From: Methanomassiliicoccales archaeon
GTDB taxonomy: Archaea > Thermoplasmatota > Thermoplasmata > RBG-16-68-12 > SOIM01
Length of the DNA stretch: 42,333 nt
Direction of reading: 5' to 3'
NCBI GenBank assembly: GCA_030593295.1
Contig: JAUVHO010000015.1
Span: forward strand, 1-42,333
Under the pieces are notes generated by a model. The model ran no database searches. It had not been told where the DNA came from and worked only from the letters and a program-made list of their open reading frames with translations. How positions within the stretch are numbered: the first letter of the stretch is position 1; every line of letters starts with the position of its first letter. The position numbers and the translations under genes were made by a program. This document shows positions 33,226 through 41,644 of this stretch, piece by piece.

Positions 33226-34295
33226 CCGAGAGGGTGATCGCTCAAGACCTCCTGATGGTGCTCTTCAACGAGCTTCATTCCCGGGGGAAAAGCTCCTTCG
33301 TGGTCAAGTACCCCTTCTATGACGTCAGTCTGTTCGATTTCTCCCTGGATTTCAGGATCAGGAACGTGATAAGGAAGGAGAAGATGCAGATCATCCGCTC
33401 CGAGCACATGCCGGATAGCAAATTCTTGATCTCGGATCTGCCCTCCTATGGCGATCTTGAAAGCACATTCCTCTCATGTGGTGCCCAGGATTATGCCAAC
33501 TGGGACGAGTTCAGCAAGTGGATAAGCGATCTTGTGGGAGGTTCCAAAGACCCAAGGAGAATGGCGGGCACCCTGTGTTTCGCGATCGACACCAACATCC
33601 TCTACAACAGGTTCTTCACCGGCACTCTGCCTGCCAAGGACATGGGCTTCAGCGCAGAAGACGTTGAGGTGGTCATCAGCGACCTGGTCAGGACCGAGAT
33701 ATCCAACCGCATCAAGCACAAGTACAGGTCCGGCAACCTGGTGAGGTTGAAGAAATCCTTCAAGAACCGAAAATACCTGAACGAGTTCGCAAACCGTAAC
33801 ATGCTCATGACCAGGAAGGCGAAACTCGCCCAGCAGGAGCTCGACTACTTCACAAGAGAACTGTCCGCCCACGCCACAGATCAAACCACTATCCCTCGGG
33901 ACAAGGAGCAGATGGACATCGAGATCGTGAAGAGCTACAAGTTCTTCGGTCAGCAATGCGGGATGAACATCGCTCTGATCACAATGGACCAGAACATGGC
34001 CGATCATGCCAAGAACCACTCGCTCATGTATCATACGCTGGTGTACCCCGAGACAGAATACCGCGGAGGCCCGATAAGTCCCTGGCGCACCCTTCAGATG
34101 CTCCACGACCTTGCTGTGAAGTTCGGTGTCCTGGTCCTTGGCGGGACGGGTGTCGTTATGTTCGGTGAATGGAAGGGGAAGACCAGCCAGGACTATACCA
34201 ACGGGAAGGTCAAGCTCGTAATAGATGAGAACTCCTCGGTACATGACCGCTTGGTAACGGACCTTGATCTGTGCGAGAAGATCTTGAAGACCTGA
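33222..34295 (+). CDS. PIN-domain nuclease of the CARF cluster
   Basis: 357 residues. The PIN domain covers about 117-275: AIDTNIL gives Asp123, SDLVRTEI gives Glu159, PRDKEQMDIEIV gives Asp227/Asp232, and ALITMDQNMADHA gives Asp256, the acidic set that holds Mg2+ or Mn2+ in PIN ribonucleases. A long basic helical insert (about 163-205) may bind RNA. The first about 115 residues form an unrecognised alpha/beta domain, and the last about 80 form another small domain. It overlaps the stand-alone CARF-like gene by four bases. Size and insert are unlike VapC toxins (about 130 residues), and no antitoxin is seen. It is a likely RNase effector controlled by the CARF proteins; this is inference. Confidence 0.82.
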   Translation: MTERVIAQDLLMVLFNELHSRGKSSFVVKYPFYDVSLFDFSLDFRIRNVIRKEKMQIIRSEHMPDSKFLISDLPSYGDLESTFLSCGAQDYANWDEFSKWISDLVGGSKDPRRMAGTLCFAIDTNILYNRFFTGTLPAKDMGFSAEDVEVVISDLVRTEISNRIKHKYRSGNLVRLKKSFKNRKYLNEFANRNMLMTRKAKLAQQELDYFTRELSAHATDQTTIPRDKEQMDIEIVKSYKFFGQQCGMNIALITMDQNMADHAKNHSLMYHTLVYPETEYRGGPISPWRTLQMLHDLAVKFGVLVLGGTGVVMFGEWKGKTSQDYTNGKVKLVIDENSSVHDRLVTDLDLCEKILKT

Positions 34296-34299
34296 GCGA

Positions 34300-35160
34300 T
34301 CAGTACTCGGCCAGGGACCCTTCCAGTCTTGCCTTTCTTTCATTGTACTTGTAGAGGAAATAGCCAATGAGCGGCGACAGGATCCCGAACAGGACGACGA
34401 TCACTATCTCGATGCCAACGTTGGCGATGAGCTCAGGTGTTTGGCCAACAAGAATGGACCTGAACGAGTCCACGCCGTAGCTCAAGGGGATCCATCTGGT
34501 CACGTAGTTCAGTATCTCGTCGGGCAGGGCATAGAACGGGAAGAACATGGCGCAGAAGATCATGAAGAAGAACTGCAGCACACTCACCAGCAACTCGGCG
34601 CTCTCCTTGAGCCTCAACACGATCGCCGATACTACGAAACCGATTCCCAGTATGCCAGTAATGGAAAAGAACAGCACGAATAACGCCAGCATGACATCGT
34701 TAGCCGGCAGTCCCCCGACGTAGTAGTTGACGATGGCCAAGGCAGCGATCACCATCACAACTGTCCATGAACCGATTGCGAAGACCCTCGATATCAGGTT
34801 GCTGAACTTGTTTGCCGGCGATAGATAGAGAGATTCCAGAGTCCCTCGGTACTGCTCCTCCCTTATGGAGAACCCTATCTCCCAAAGGACGAAGATCAGG
34901 AACATGTTCAGTATGAAACCGTACACCATTATCCCTGCCAGTTCGGACAGCCCAGCCTCACTGCCCATGAACACGATCGCAGCCAGCATGAACATGGCCA
35001 GTATCATGAGGGTCTGCGCGAATGTCGCCACGAAGGACACAGGATAGCGGGAGAACTCCACCACCGTCTTCTTGGACATGCTCAAGAAAGTGTAGAATGT
35101 CTGCCGTAAGCCCAGATCAGAAAGCCCAAAACCCCTGTGGATCGTTCCGCCGGCGCTCAA
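34300..35160 (-). CDS. ABC-2 type transporter permease
   Basis: 286 residues with six predicted membrane helices and an N-terminal cytoplasmic stretch, typical of ABC-2 permeases of drug, polysaccharide or Na+ exporters. EEQYRGTLESLYLSP is the cytoplasmic coupling segment conserved in the family, and the paralogous permease has REMVSGTLESVWVSP at the same place. It starts with TTG, overlapping the upstream permease stop as TTGA, so it is translationally coupled; an internal ATG at residue 28 is possible. With the second permease and the ATPase it forms a full exporter. Confidence 0.9.
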   Translation of the reverse strand: MSAGGTIHRGFGLSDLGLRQTFYTFLSMSKKTVVEFSRYPVSFVATFAQTLMILAMFMLAAIVFMGSEAGLSELAGIMVYGFILNMFLIFVLWEIGFSIREEQYRGTLESLYLSPANKFSNLISRVFAIGSWTVVMVIAALAIVNYYVGGLPANDVMLALFVLFFSITGILGIGFVVSAIVLRLKESAELLVSVLQFFFMIFCAMFFPFYALPDEILNYVTRWIPLSYGVDSFRSILVGQTPELIANVGIEIVIVVLFGILSPLIGYFLYKYNERKARLEGSLAEY

Positions 35161-36032
35161 TACATCCCCAACCCTTGACTTTTCTTCATTCTCCTCTCAG
35201 TGGCAACGAAGATGCCGTATCCCATCAACGGGAACACTGCGGCGAAAACTAGTATGACGGCCAGGTCCATGTACCAGGTCTCGAAGAAGAAGCTCACGTC
35301 CAGCAGGGCCGCCCTGACACCGTTGGTCATCCAGGTGGGAGGAAAGGACTGGGCGATCAACCGGAGGAAGCCCGGGAGTACGGTGATCGGGAAGAAGACT
35401 CCCATGAAGAAGGACAGTACCCACTGTAGAAGGTTGATTATCGAGTCCGCTTCCTTTATCCTCAGGATCAACGCACCGAACATGAAACTGATTCCCCACA
35501 GGGGAAGCAGCCCTACCAGAATGAACATCGCCGCCATCAACATGTTACCCTGGAAGAGGTTGATGCCGAATACGAACGAACCGAGAACGAAGGACAGGAT
35601 GAAAGCGACGAATGCTCGTATCAGCGCATAACCAGTGACCCCGCCTATGACCAGGTATTTCTTTGCGGGGGATACCCAGACCGACTCGAGAGTACCGGAG
35701 ACCATCTCCCTCCGCAGCCAGAAGCCCACAAGCCAGGTCATCAGCATCACAACCATGAATGTGGAGGCGCCGATCAGCATGTAGGCCTTGAAGTCGGCCG
35801 TTCCTGTGGTGTCCTTCCAGTTCTGCCCGACGTCCACTCCTCCGCTGGCTATCGAGACACCCAGAAGTATGGGCAGCGCCGCGAAGACGATCGGCATGAA
35901 GAGTTCCATCAAAAGGGCGCCCTTGTATCTGGAGATGATCCTGAACCTCGCCTTCAGCACGGTCGAGAAGACCCCAAAACTGGTCCTGGAGTTTCTTTCG
36001 TAGTAACCCAAGCCAGCTATCGGTCCCGCCAC
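35157..36032 (-). CDS. ABC-2 type transporter permease
   Basis: 291 residues with six predicted membrane helices. The coupling segment REMVSGTLESVWVSP matches that of the downstream paralogue, so the two probably form a heterodimeric channel. The GTG start overlaps the last base of the ATPase stop (TAGTG). A basic, polar C-terminal tail ends in ERRMKKSQGLGMY. The substrate is unknown. Confidence 0.9.
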   Translation of the reverse strand: MAGPIAGLGYYERNSRTSFGVFSTVLKARFRIISRYKGALLMELFMPIVFAALPILLGVSIASGGVDVGQNWKDTTGTADFKAYMLIGASTFMVVMLMTWLVGFWLRREMVSGTLESVWVSPAKKYLVIGGVTGYALIRAFVAFILSFVLGSFVFGINLFQGNMLMAAMFILVGLLPLWGISFMFGALILRIKEADSIINLLQWVLSFFMGVFFPITVLPGFLRLIAQSFPPTWMTNGVRAALLDVSFFFETWYMDLAVILVFAAVFPLMGYGIFVATERRMKKSQGLGMY

Positions 36033-37078
36033 TAATCCCTGCCCCCAGCGTCCCTGCCCTTCTCCTTTGCCAATTCAGCGGTGTCCACGCTCAAGGCCCT
36101 TCCGGTCTTGACTATGAAAACGTCCTCCAGTGTCGCGTCCATGGGCTTGATGTACTCGATTTGCACCTCGTTCTCCAGCAGGACCTCCATCAGCTTGGGC
36201 AGTATGATCCGGCTGTTCTCGCACATGATCCCGAGCGTGGTCGTCCCTCTCTTCTCCTCCTTGATGGCAGCCTCTATGACCCCGGGCATCTCTTTGATCG
36301 TCTGGATGACCCCCTTTGGTATGGCCCCTTGCACCTCGATGGTGTCCTTCACGTTCAACGACCTCTTCAGTTCTGTCGGGGTTCCCAGTGCGATGATCTC
36401 CCCTTTGTCGATTATGGCGACCCTATCGCAGAGCTCCTCGGCCTCGTACATCTGGTGGGTCGTGTAGACTATGGTGTGGCCTTCCTTGTTGAGCTGTTTG
36501 ACGATCCTTCGGAGGTCTCTTGCGGCGTGCACATCCATGGTGACCGTCGGCTCGTCCAGGAAGAGAATTGGCGCGTTGTTGATCAGGGATTTGGCGAACG
36601 CCATTATCATCTTTTGGCCGCTGGAGTAAGTCTCCACCGTCCTGTCGATGAACTCCTCCATTTTCAGCAGTTCCTTGAGGTAGGTTATCCTCTCGATCCT
36701 CTTCTCCTTGGGCACGTGGTACAGGGCCCCAAAGTAGTCCAGGTTCTCCCTGCCGGTGAGCTTCCAGTAAAGCCCCCTCTCACCCATGAGCATGCAGCCC
36801 AGGGACGCCCTCACCATGTTCTCTTCCTTCAGAAGGTCGAAACCGTTGACCCAGGCTGCCCCTCCAGTGGGTATGAGGAGGGTGGTGAGGCATTTGATGA
36901 GGGTGGTCTTTCCTGCTCCGTTGGGTCCCAGGAGGCCGAATACTTCCCCATCGTAGATCGTTAAGTCTACATTCTTCAGCGCTTCGATCGTCCTCTTTTT
37001 CGGCCTGAGAAACTTCTTGCGCTCTTTCGAAACGAAGGTCTTCGATAGGTTCTCCACCTTAATGATAGCCTGTGCCAT
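36032..37078 (-). CDS. ABC exporter ATP-binding protein
   Basis: 348 residues. Walker A is GPNGAGKT (51-58), the signature is YSSGQK (a variant of LSGGQ), Walker B is ILFLDEP, and the H-loop is VYTTHQMYEAEEL. The C-terminal about 110 residues form the extension common in DrrA/NatA-type ATPases that drive ABC-2 permeases. It is first in an operon with two permease genes. The ATG is preceded by GAGGGC. The exporter may pump drugs, lipids or Na+; nothing in the window says which. Confidence 0.94.
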   Translation of the reverse strand: MAQAIIKVENLSKTFVSKERKKFLRPKKRTIEALKNVDLTIYDGEVFGLLGPNGAGKTTLIKCLTTLLIPTGGAAWVNGFDLLKEENMVRASLGCMLMGERGLYWKLTGRENLDYFGALYHVPKEKRIERITYLKELLKMEEFIDRTVETYSSGQKMIMAFAKSLINNAPILFLDEPTVTMDVHAARDLRRIVKQLNKEGHTIVYTTHQMYEAEELCDRVAIIDKGEIIALGTPTELKRSLNVKDTIEVQGAIPKGVIQTIKEMPGVIEAAIKEEKRGTTTLGIMCENSRIILPKLMEVLLENEVQIEYIKPMDATLEDVFIVKTGRALSVDTAELAKEKGRDAGGRD

Positions 37079-37165
37079 AGAACTGCCCTCAATAGTGACT
37101 TATGGATTAAGATTATTTCGGTTTCTGGGAACGAACGTTCCATCTGGTGAAACTCAAAACGTAAG

Positions 37166-37173
37166 TTTAATAA
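37166..37173 (+). promoter_or_regulatory. TATA-like box for the coiled-coil protein gene
   Basis: TTTAATAA is centred about 25-28 bases before ATG 37195/37198 with no Shine-Dalgarno site, which suggests a leaderless transcript. Confidence 0.45.
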
Positions 37174-37194
37174 CAGATACTTCGGTATGAATTG

Positions 37195-37818
37195 ATGATG
37201 ACCTCCCAGGATGACGACATGTCTTCCAGGCTCAAGGACCTGGAAAGATCGTTCAAGAAGCTTGAGTCCAACCTCTCCAAGGTCTCCGAGAAGGTGGACA
37301 GGGAGAAGAAGGAGACCAGGAAGCTGGCCAGGAAGATGGAAACCAGGATCAGGCGGGAGGATATCGTAATGGACGCCCTGGGCATGTCGACGCGGACCCG
37401 GAAGGGGGACAAGGCCGGCCTCGGGAAGCTCAACGATTCCATCTTGAAGCTGGAGGAGTACCTTCTCAGGACCAGCGAGAGGATAGAAAACATTCTGACA
37501 TCTCTGAAGAACCACCGCGAATTCCTGGTAAGGATGAACAGGAAGGTCTACAAGGTGGACACCAGGGAGAGGATAAGGATGGAGCTCGACATCATGAAGA
37601 ACACCCTTGCCATACTGGTCATGGGTGGCGTTAGTTTTGACGGCGCTCTCCTTAAAGAAATAAACAAGCTGAAGACGGCATCCGACGATCCGAGCATCTC
37701 TCCTGCGGACCTCAGGAAGAGCAAGGACAAGCTGGACAAGAAGTTCGGGAATGAGCTGGACCGATACGACCTGGACACAATCTGGAAGAAAAAGAAGGAC
37801 ATACCCGGCTACATCTGA
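37195..37818 (+). CDS. Coiled-coil protein of unknown function
   Basis: 207 residues, highly charged. Residues about 8-60 and 75-120 are heptad-like coiled coils (SRLKDLERSFKKLESNLSKV; LNDSILKLEEYLLRTSERIE). A short hydrophobic stretch LAILVMGGVSFDGAL (about 140-155) interrupts, followed by another charged helical part. There is no signal peptide. I recognise no family. Its last 10 bases overlap the end of speB on the other strand. ATG 37195 or 37198 fits leaderless initiation from the TATA-like box at 37166. Confidence 0.7.
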   Translation: MMTSQDDDMSSRLKDLERSFKKLESNLSKVSEKVDREKKETRKLARKMETRIRREDIVMDALGMSTRTRKGDKAGLGKLNDSILKLEEYLLRTSERIENILTSLKNHREFLVRMNRKVYKVDTRERIRMELDIMKNTLAILVMGGVSFDGALLKEINKLKTASDDPSISPADLRKSKDKLDKKFGNELDRYDLDTIWKKKKDIPGYI

Positions 37819-38666
37819 GCTTTCCAGACCGCCATTATCACTTCTCTCACAAGTCTCGCTGCAAGAGCGGAAGTGTTGCCGTTATCGAATGGAGGAGAGA
37901 CCTCGACCACATCAAAGCCCACCAACCTGTCCGCAAGGTGATTTATGCACCTCTTGATCTCGATGGGTTCCAGTCCGAAAGGCTCTGGGTTGCTGATGCC
38001 CGGGGCATAAGCAGGATCGAACACGTCCATGTCCAGCGTCAGGTAGATCTTCTCCCTGCCCATCCATTTCAGGGCCCTTTCCACTGTTTCCTCCATGTTC
38101 GGATCCTTGTAGAAGGCGTAGCTGGATATGAATCTGAGGCCCAGTTCCTCTGCATCCTTGGACTCCTCCTTGGACATTGACCTTACCCCTATCGGGACCA
38201 CTCCCTCCACGCCTACGGAATCCGATATCCGTCTGGTGGAGCATGCATGGCTGTTCTTCTCCCCCTCGTATTCGTTCCTGAAATCCAGATGCGCATCCAG
38301 GGAGATGACCCCTATGTCCTCGAAGCTCTTCACGATGGCGGGACTGATAGAATGCTCGCCGCCCAGAGCTATGGGGAACTTGTTCTTTCTCACCAGGTCA
38401 CTTGAGAAGGCCTCCACTCCCTGCATCATGAGGTCAACGTTCTCGAACTCCTCCAGGTCCCCAAGGTCGCAATACCTGATGGACTCCATGTCCTCACCAT
38501 GCTCGAACTTGAAGGTCTCGAAGTTGTGAGAGGCCTCTCTTATCCGTTCGGGTGCCTGTGCGGTTCCTGACCTGAACGAGCTGGTGCCGTCGAAAGGTAC
38601 GCCAAAAATGGCAAAATCAGAATCAGTTAGAGTCGAACTTGCATCTGCGAATAGGAGTCCTGGCAT
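37809..38666 (-). CDS. speB: Agmatinase (ureohydrolase family)
   Basis: 285 residues, the normal length. Agmatinase splits agmatine into putrescine and urea in archaeal polyamine synthesis. The binuclear Mn2+ site is complete: GGEHS (102-106), SLDAHLD (122-128), NSHAC (139-142), LDMDVFDPAYAPG and EVSPPFD. The GISNPEPFG loop fits agmatinases better than arginases. It lies ten bases downstream of the aIF5A gene, so the two are co-transcribed. The link makes sense because the hypusine on aIF5A is built from spermidine, which comes from putrescine in most organisms. Confidence 0.93.
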   Translation of the reverse strand: MPGLLFADASSTLTDSDFAIFGVPFDGTSSFRSGTAQAPERIREASHNFETFKFEHGEDMESIRYCDLGDLEEFENVDLMMQGVEAFSSDLVRKNKFPIALGGEHSISPAIVKSFEDIGVISLDAHLDFRNEYEGEKNSHACSTRRISDSVGVEGVVPIGVRSMSKEESKDAEELGLRFISSYAFYKDPNMEETVERALKWMGREKIYLTLDMDVFDPAYAPGISNPEPFGLEPIEIKRCINHLADRLVGFDVVEVSPPFDNGNTSALAARLVREVIMAVWKAQM

Positions 38667-38676
38667 GAGTCCCCCA

Positions 38677-39063
38677 CTACACCCTGGTAATCCTCTTCCT
38701 TCCCATCGCCTCGAAGTAGAGTATCTCCTTCCCGGGTTCCATTTTCCCAGCGAACTCGTCCGGGATGGACAAGTTGAACGTCTCGTATGTCTCCATGTCC
38801 ATCAGCTGGACCTCAGACCCCATCAATACGAGCACCTGCGCCTTCCTTTTGTCTATAATGGGCACCTTGACCTTGTGAGTGACCGGATGAACGAGGGTCC
38901 TCTTCTGGTTGTCGAAGATCCCTACCGCTTCCACTCTTGCCTTGGCCTCTCCGTGCTTCCCTGGCTTGGATTTGCTCAGGCTCGTTATCTTGCATGGTTC
39001 GTCATCGATTATGATGAATCTGTTGGGTTTCAGAGTTCTCAGTTCAGCCATATTCCAGGACAT
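38677..39063 (-). CDS. eif5A: Translation factor aIF5A (hypusine acceptor)
   Basis: 128 residues. The hypusine loop PGKHG lies at 34-38, with Lys36 the modified residue in the family. The N-terminal SH3-like domain and the C-terminal OB-fold domain (about 70-128, with [20 protein letters not shown]) are both present. IF5A relieves ribosome stalling, for example at proline runs; this window encodes such a run (PPPPPA and PPPPP) in the giant surface protein. The ATG at 39063 is clear. It is first in a pair with speB. Deoxyhypusine synthase is not in this window. Confidence 0.95.
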   Translation of the reverse strand: MSWNMAELRTLKPNRFIIIDDEPCKITSLSKSKPGKHGEAKARVEAVGIFDNQKRTLVHPVTHKVKVPIIDKRKAQVLVLMGSEVQLMDMETYETFNLSIPDEFAGKMEPGKEILYFEAMGRKRITRV

Positions 39064-39119
39064 GGATACCCCTCTGGGTGATAATGGCAGTTTTGCATAT
39101 AGTTTTGTCTATCGGCGGT

Positions 39120-40157
39120 CTACTTCTTTCTCTTCTTCAGGCGCACTGGAGGGTCCTTGTGCTTTTTCCTGATTTCCTTGAAGGCCTTCTCCAGGTCGAT
39201 TTTCAACCTATCCGCTATGAACTCCTTGGAGTAGTAGTCCGCCCTTGCGGCTATCGCGATCTTCCCCGCGAAGGTCCTTGCGATGTTGCCTCTCTGCCAG
39301 TATGGTGCCTTGTGGAGGTAGGGATGTTGGAATATGACTCCATGTTTGGGAGGTTTCGTCCCTTCCTTGATGTGCCTGAACAAGGCCTTCTCCGCTCCCA
39401 GAAGTTGAATGGTGCTCGAGGGCATCTTTGCGAGATCGTCCAGACCCCCGGCCAGTGAGATCAGTCTTGCACCTATCAAGGGACCTGCCAGATGGTACAC
39501 GTTGGAAGCCATGACCTTCATGTTGGCCTCGATGTACTCCTCCAGTTTCCCCTTCTCGGAGTCCACCTCGGTCAGGAGTTGCGCAAAGTGCATTATGGTC
39601 TCCCTGTCCTCCTCGGCCAGTTCCGCACCAACCGACCCTTCGAACTCCACACTCGGGATGCTCTCCCTGTCTCCATGTTCCGCAATTAGCTTGGCATATT
39701 TGGTCCCGCTCACGAACTTCTCCAGCTCAGGGAAATGAAGATTGTACCATGCATGGAGCCTCTCGGAAAGAAGATTTGACGTCCGGATCAGGTCATCGAT
39801 TGCATGCACCGCCTGGGAGACATGATCATCCGTCCCGACCGCCTTTCTCAGCCTTTTCTTGGCGACCTCTATCATAGCGTCCCTCAGAAGGGACTTGCTG
39901 AACCCATGGTCCTCCGGCTTCGGCTGTTCCAGCTCCTCCTGAGAGTACGTTCCTCCGATTCTCTCCAACCTCTTTTCCAGAACGAAGAACTCCTCCAGGT
40001 TCTTTACCAGTTCATTCTCTTCCCTGACCATCTTCCAGTCTTCGACCCTGATCAACCTCTGAGCTATCTCCTCCTTGTCCATCGGGAACAGCTTCTTCTC
40101 AACGATTTCATCATCTTTGATGAGAAACGAACCGAACCACGTGGTGACCAGGTACAT
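39120..40157 (-). CDS. nop5: Nop5 (Nop56/58-type) box C/D RNP core protein
   Basis: 345 residues. The N-terminal domain (about 1-110) is followed by a coiled coil and the Nop domain (about 215-330) with GARLISLAGGLDDLAKMPSSTIQ and the GAEKALFRH and GTKPPKHG segments. It scaffolds fibrillarin and L7Ae on guide RNAs for rRNA and tRNA 2'-O-methylation. The C-terminal KK-rich tail is short. In many archaea nop5 sits beside the fibrillarin gene; here the genes on both sides are a zinc-ribbon protein and aIF5A. A TATA-like GATTTTAA about 27 bases upstream of the ATG suggests a leaderless transcript. Confidence 0.95.
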   Translation of the reverse strand: MYLVTTWFGSFLIKDDEIVEKKLFPMDKEEIAQRLIRVEDWKMVREENELVKNLEEFFVLEKRLERIGGTYSQEELEQPKPEDHGFSKSLLRDAMIEVAKKRLRKAVGTDDHVSQAVHAIDDLIRTSNLLSERLHAWYNLHFPELEKFVSGTKYAKLIAEHGDRESIPSVEFEGSVGAELAEEDRETIMHFAQLLTEVDSEKGKLEEYIEANMKVMASNVYHLAGPLIGARLISLAGGLDDLAKMPSSTIQLLGAEKALFRHIKEGTKPPKHGVIFQHPYLHKAPYWQRGNIARTFAGKIAIAARADYYSKEFIADRLKIDLEKAFKEIRKKHKDPPVRLKKRKK

Positions 40158-40180
40158 GTGGCGGAAAAAGTGCTGATAGG

Positions 40181-40188
40181 TTAAAATC
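40181..40188 (-). promoter_or_regulatory. TATA-like box for nop5
   Basis: The reverse strand reads GATTTTAA, 24-31 bases before the ATG at 40157, with no ribosome site between them. Confidence 0.45.
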
Positions 40189-40206
40189 TTATCTCAGATG
40201 ACCGTC

Positions 40207-40398
40207 TCAGTCGCTCTCGTCCTCGTCTCTTGCCCCCTTCTTGACGCTAATCACAGGATTGTCCCCGGTTCCATCTTCTGTCTTCAGAAATGAGAAATCG
40301 GTGCCGCATCTCCCGCAGCAATTAACATTTCCATCATTATGATATCCACATACTGGACAGTCCATCGGAATAGGAGAACAACCAAACTTTAAAATCAT
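40207..40398 (-). CDS. Small zinc-ribbon protein
   Basis: 63 residues. Two Cys pairs, CPVCG (14-18) and CGRCG (28-32), form a zinc ribbon, and the C-terminal tail is acidic. The ATG at 40398 overlaps the mtnA stop as ATGA. An ATG at 40365 (residue 12, directly before CPVCG) may be the real start, since a TATA-like TTTTAAAG lies about 25 bases ahead of it inside the end of mtnA. Its function is unknown; it may be an adaptor or a nucleic acid-binding protein. Confidence 0.65.
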   Translation of the reverse strand: MILKFGCSPIPMDCPVCGYHNDGNVNCCGRCGTDFSFLKTEDGTGDNPVISVKKGARDEDESD

Positions 40399-41396
40399 TG
40401 CGACAATATTATCAGTTCCTCGGCAGCGAGCACCCCTTTCTCTGTTATGTAGCCGGTGATGTATCTCGCGGGCGTCACGTCGAATGCCGGGTTCCTTGCT
40501 TCCGCCTGCAAGGGTGCGATTCTCTTGCCCCTAAATACCAACACTTCTTGGGGGTCCCTCTCCTCCAAAGGTATCATATCCCCCTCCGCGAGTTTGAAGT
40601 CGAAGGTGCTGACCGGCGCCGCGACGTAGAATGGGATGCCGTTCTCCTTGGCCACGACCGCCTTGCTGTACGTACCGATCTTGTTAGCCACGTCTCCGTT
40701 GGCCGCTATTCTGTCCGCCCCGACTATGCACAGGTCGACCTGCCCATCTTTCATGTAGTACCCAGCCGCATTGTCGGCCACTATAGCGTGGGGAATGCCT
40801 TCGCCCACGAGTTCCCATGAGGTCAAGCATGCTCCCTGCAATCTCGGTCTGGTCTCGTCCACCCAGATGAATATCTCCTTCCCGCTCTCGTGTGCCGAAC
40901 GCATGGGAGCGAGAGCCGTTCCATAATCCACCGTAGCGAGAGCACCAGCGTTGCAGTGAGTGAGTATCTTGTCCCCGTCCTTGATGACCTCGTTGCCGTT
41001 GATGCCTATCTTCCTGCACCTTTCCGTGATGTCATCCGCGTAGAGGTCTGCCGCGACCACTGGATCCTTCCCCTCCTTCAATTCCTTCAGCATGTGGTCA
41101 ATCGCATGGAATAGGTCGTGCGCCGTAGGTCTGGTATCCCTCAGGATGTGTGCAGCCTCGTCCAGGTCCCTGTCCTTAAGGCTTGCCTGGGCCATTCCGT
41201 ATGCCGCGGTCGCACCGATCGCTGGTGCGCCTCTCACGACCATGTCCTCGATGGCGAAACCCACTTCCTCCACGCTTCTGGCATTGAAGAGATCATACTT
41301 GTCCGGAAGCTTCCTCTGATCGATCAACTTCACGATGCCATCTTCCATCCAGACGGTCTTGACCTCTCTCTTCTCCCCCTCAATGATAACCTTCAA
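40395..41396 (-). CDS. mtnA: S-methyl-5-thioribose-1-phosphate isomerase
   Basis: 333 residues. It isomerises methylthioribose 1-phosphate to methylthioribulose 1-phosphate in methionine salvage. Family motifs: VVRGAPAIGA, THCNAGALAT (catalytic Cys), DETRPRLQGACLT and GADRIAANGDVANKIGTY (catalytic Asp). The aIF2B-like ribose-1,5-bisphosphate isomerases share the fold, but the DETRPRLQGA and RGAPAIG motifs favour MtnA. It follows two small coiled-coil genes with an 8-base gap and overlaps the zinc-ribbon gene by four bases, so all four are probably one transcript. Methylthioadenosine, its distant precursor, is a by-product of spermidine synthesis, which fits with speB nearby. Confidence 0.93.
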   Translation of the reverse strand: MKVIIEGEKREVKTVWMEDGIVKLIDQRKLPDKYDLFNARSVEEVGFAIEDMVVRGAPAIGATAAYGMAQASLKDRDLDEAAHILRDTRPTAHDLFHAIDHMLKELKEGKDPVVAADLYADDITERCRKIGINGNEVIKDGDKILTHCNAGALATVDYGTALAPMRSAHESGKEIFIWVDETRPRLQGACLTSWELVGEGIPHAIVADNAAGYYMKDGQVDLCIVGADRIAANGDVANKIGTYSKAVVAKENGIPFYVAAPVSTFDFKLAEGDMIPLEERDPQEVLVFRGKRIAPLQAEARNPAFDVTPARYITGYITEKGVLAAEELIILSQ

Positions 41397-41404
41397 AGGA
41401 CCAC

Positions 41405-41644
41405 CTATCCCTTCTTGAGCGAACTGAGCATTCCGGAGAGCTTGGGCGGACCCAGCTCCTTCTTCATGTCGCTCTGCAGTGATTCGTAGTACGCTATCTG
41501 TTCTTGGACCCTGGCAAGCTCCGTGAGTATGCTTCTTTCCTCCTCCTCGGTCTCATCCAGCTCCTTCTCCACGTGGACCTGCTTCTCCTTCCAGTCCTCC
41601 AATTCCAGCTGGGCCACTCTCAATTGCTCATCCAGTTTTCTCAC
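41405..41644 (-). CDS. Small coiled-coil protein with C-terminal GPP motif
   Basis: 79 residues, almost entirely coiled coil (LDEQLRVAQLELEDWKEKQ onward), ending with YYESLQSDMKKELGPPKL. The same ending pattern, A-x-Y then K-x3-GPP, is found in the upstream gene, so the two are paralogues. Prefoldin-like or coiled-coil heterodimer roles are possible. The GTG start overlaps the upstream stop as GTGA. It lies eight bases before mtnA. Confidence 0.7.
   Translation of the reverse strand: MRKLDEQLRVAQLELEDWKEKQVHVEKELDETEEEERSILTELARVQEQIAYYESLQSDMKKELGPPKLSGMLSSLKKG

Noticed and set aside
33222-34295. PIN gene as a VapC toxin of a VapBC pair
   Set aside because: The protein is far longer than VapC, and the coupled upstream gene is CARF-like and not a DNA-binding antitoxin.
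33474-34367. 297-codon reverse frame opposite the PIN gene
   Set aside because: The forward frame has intact PIN motifs and a coupled start; the reverse one has neither.
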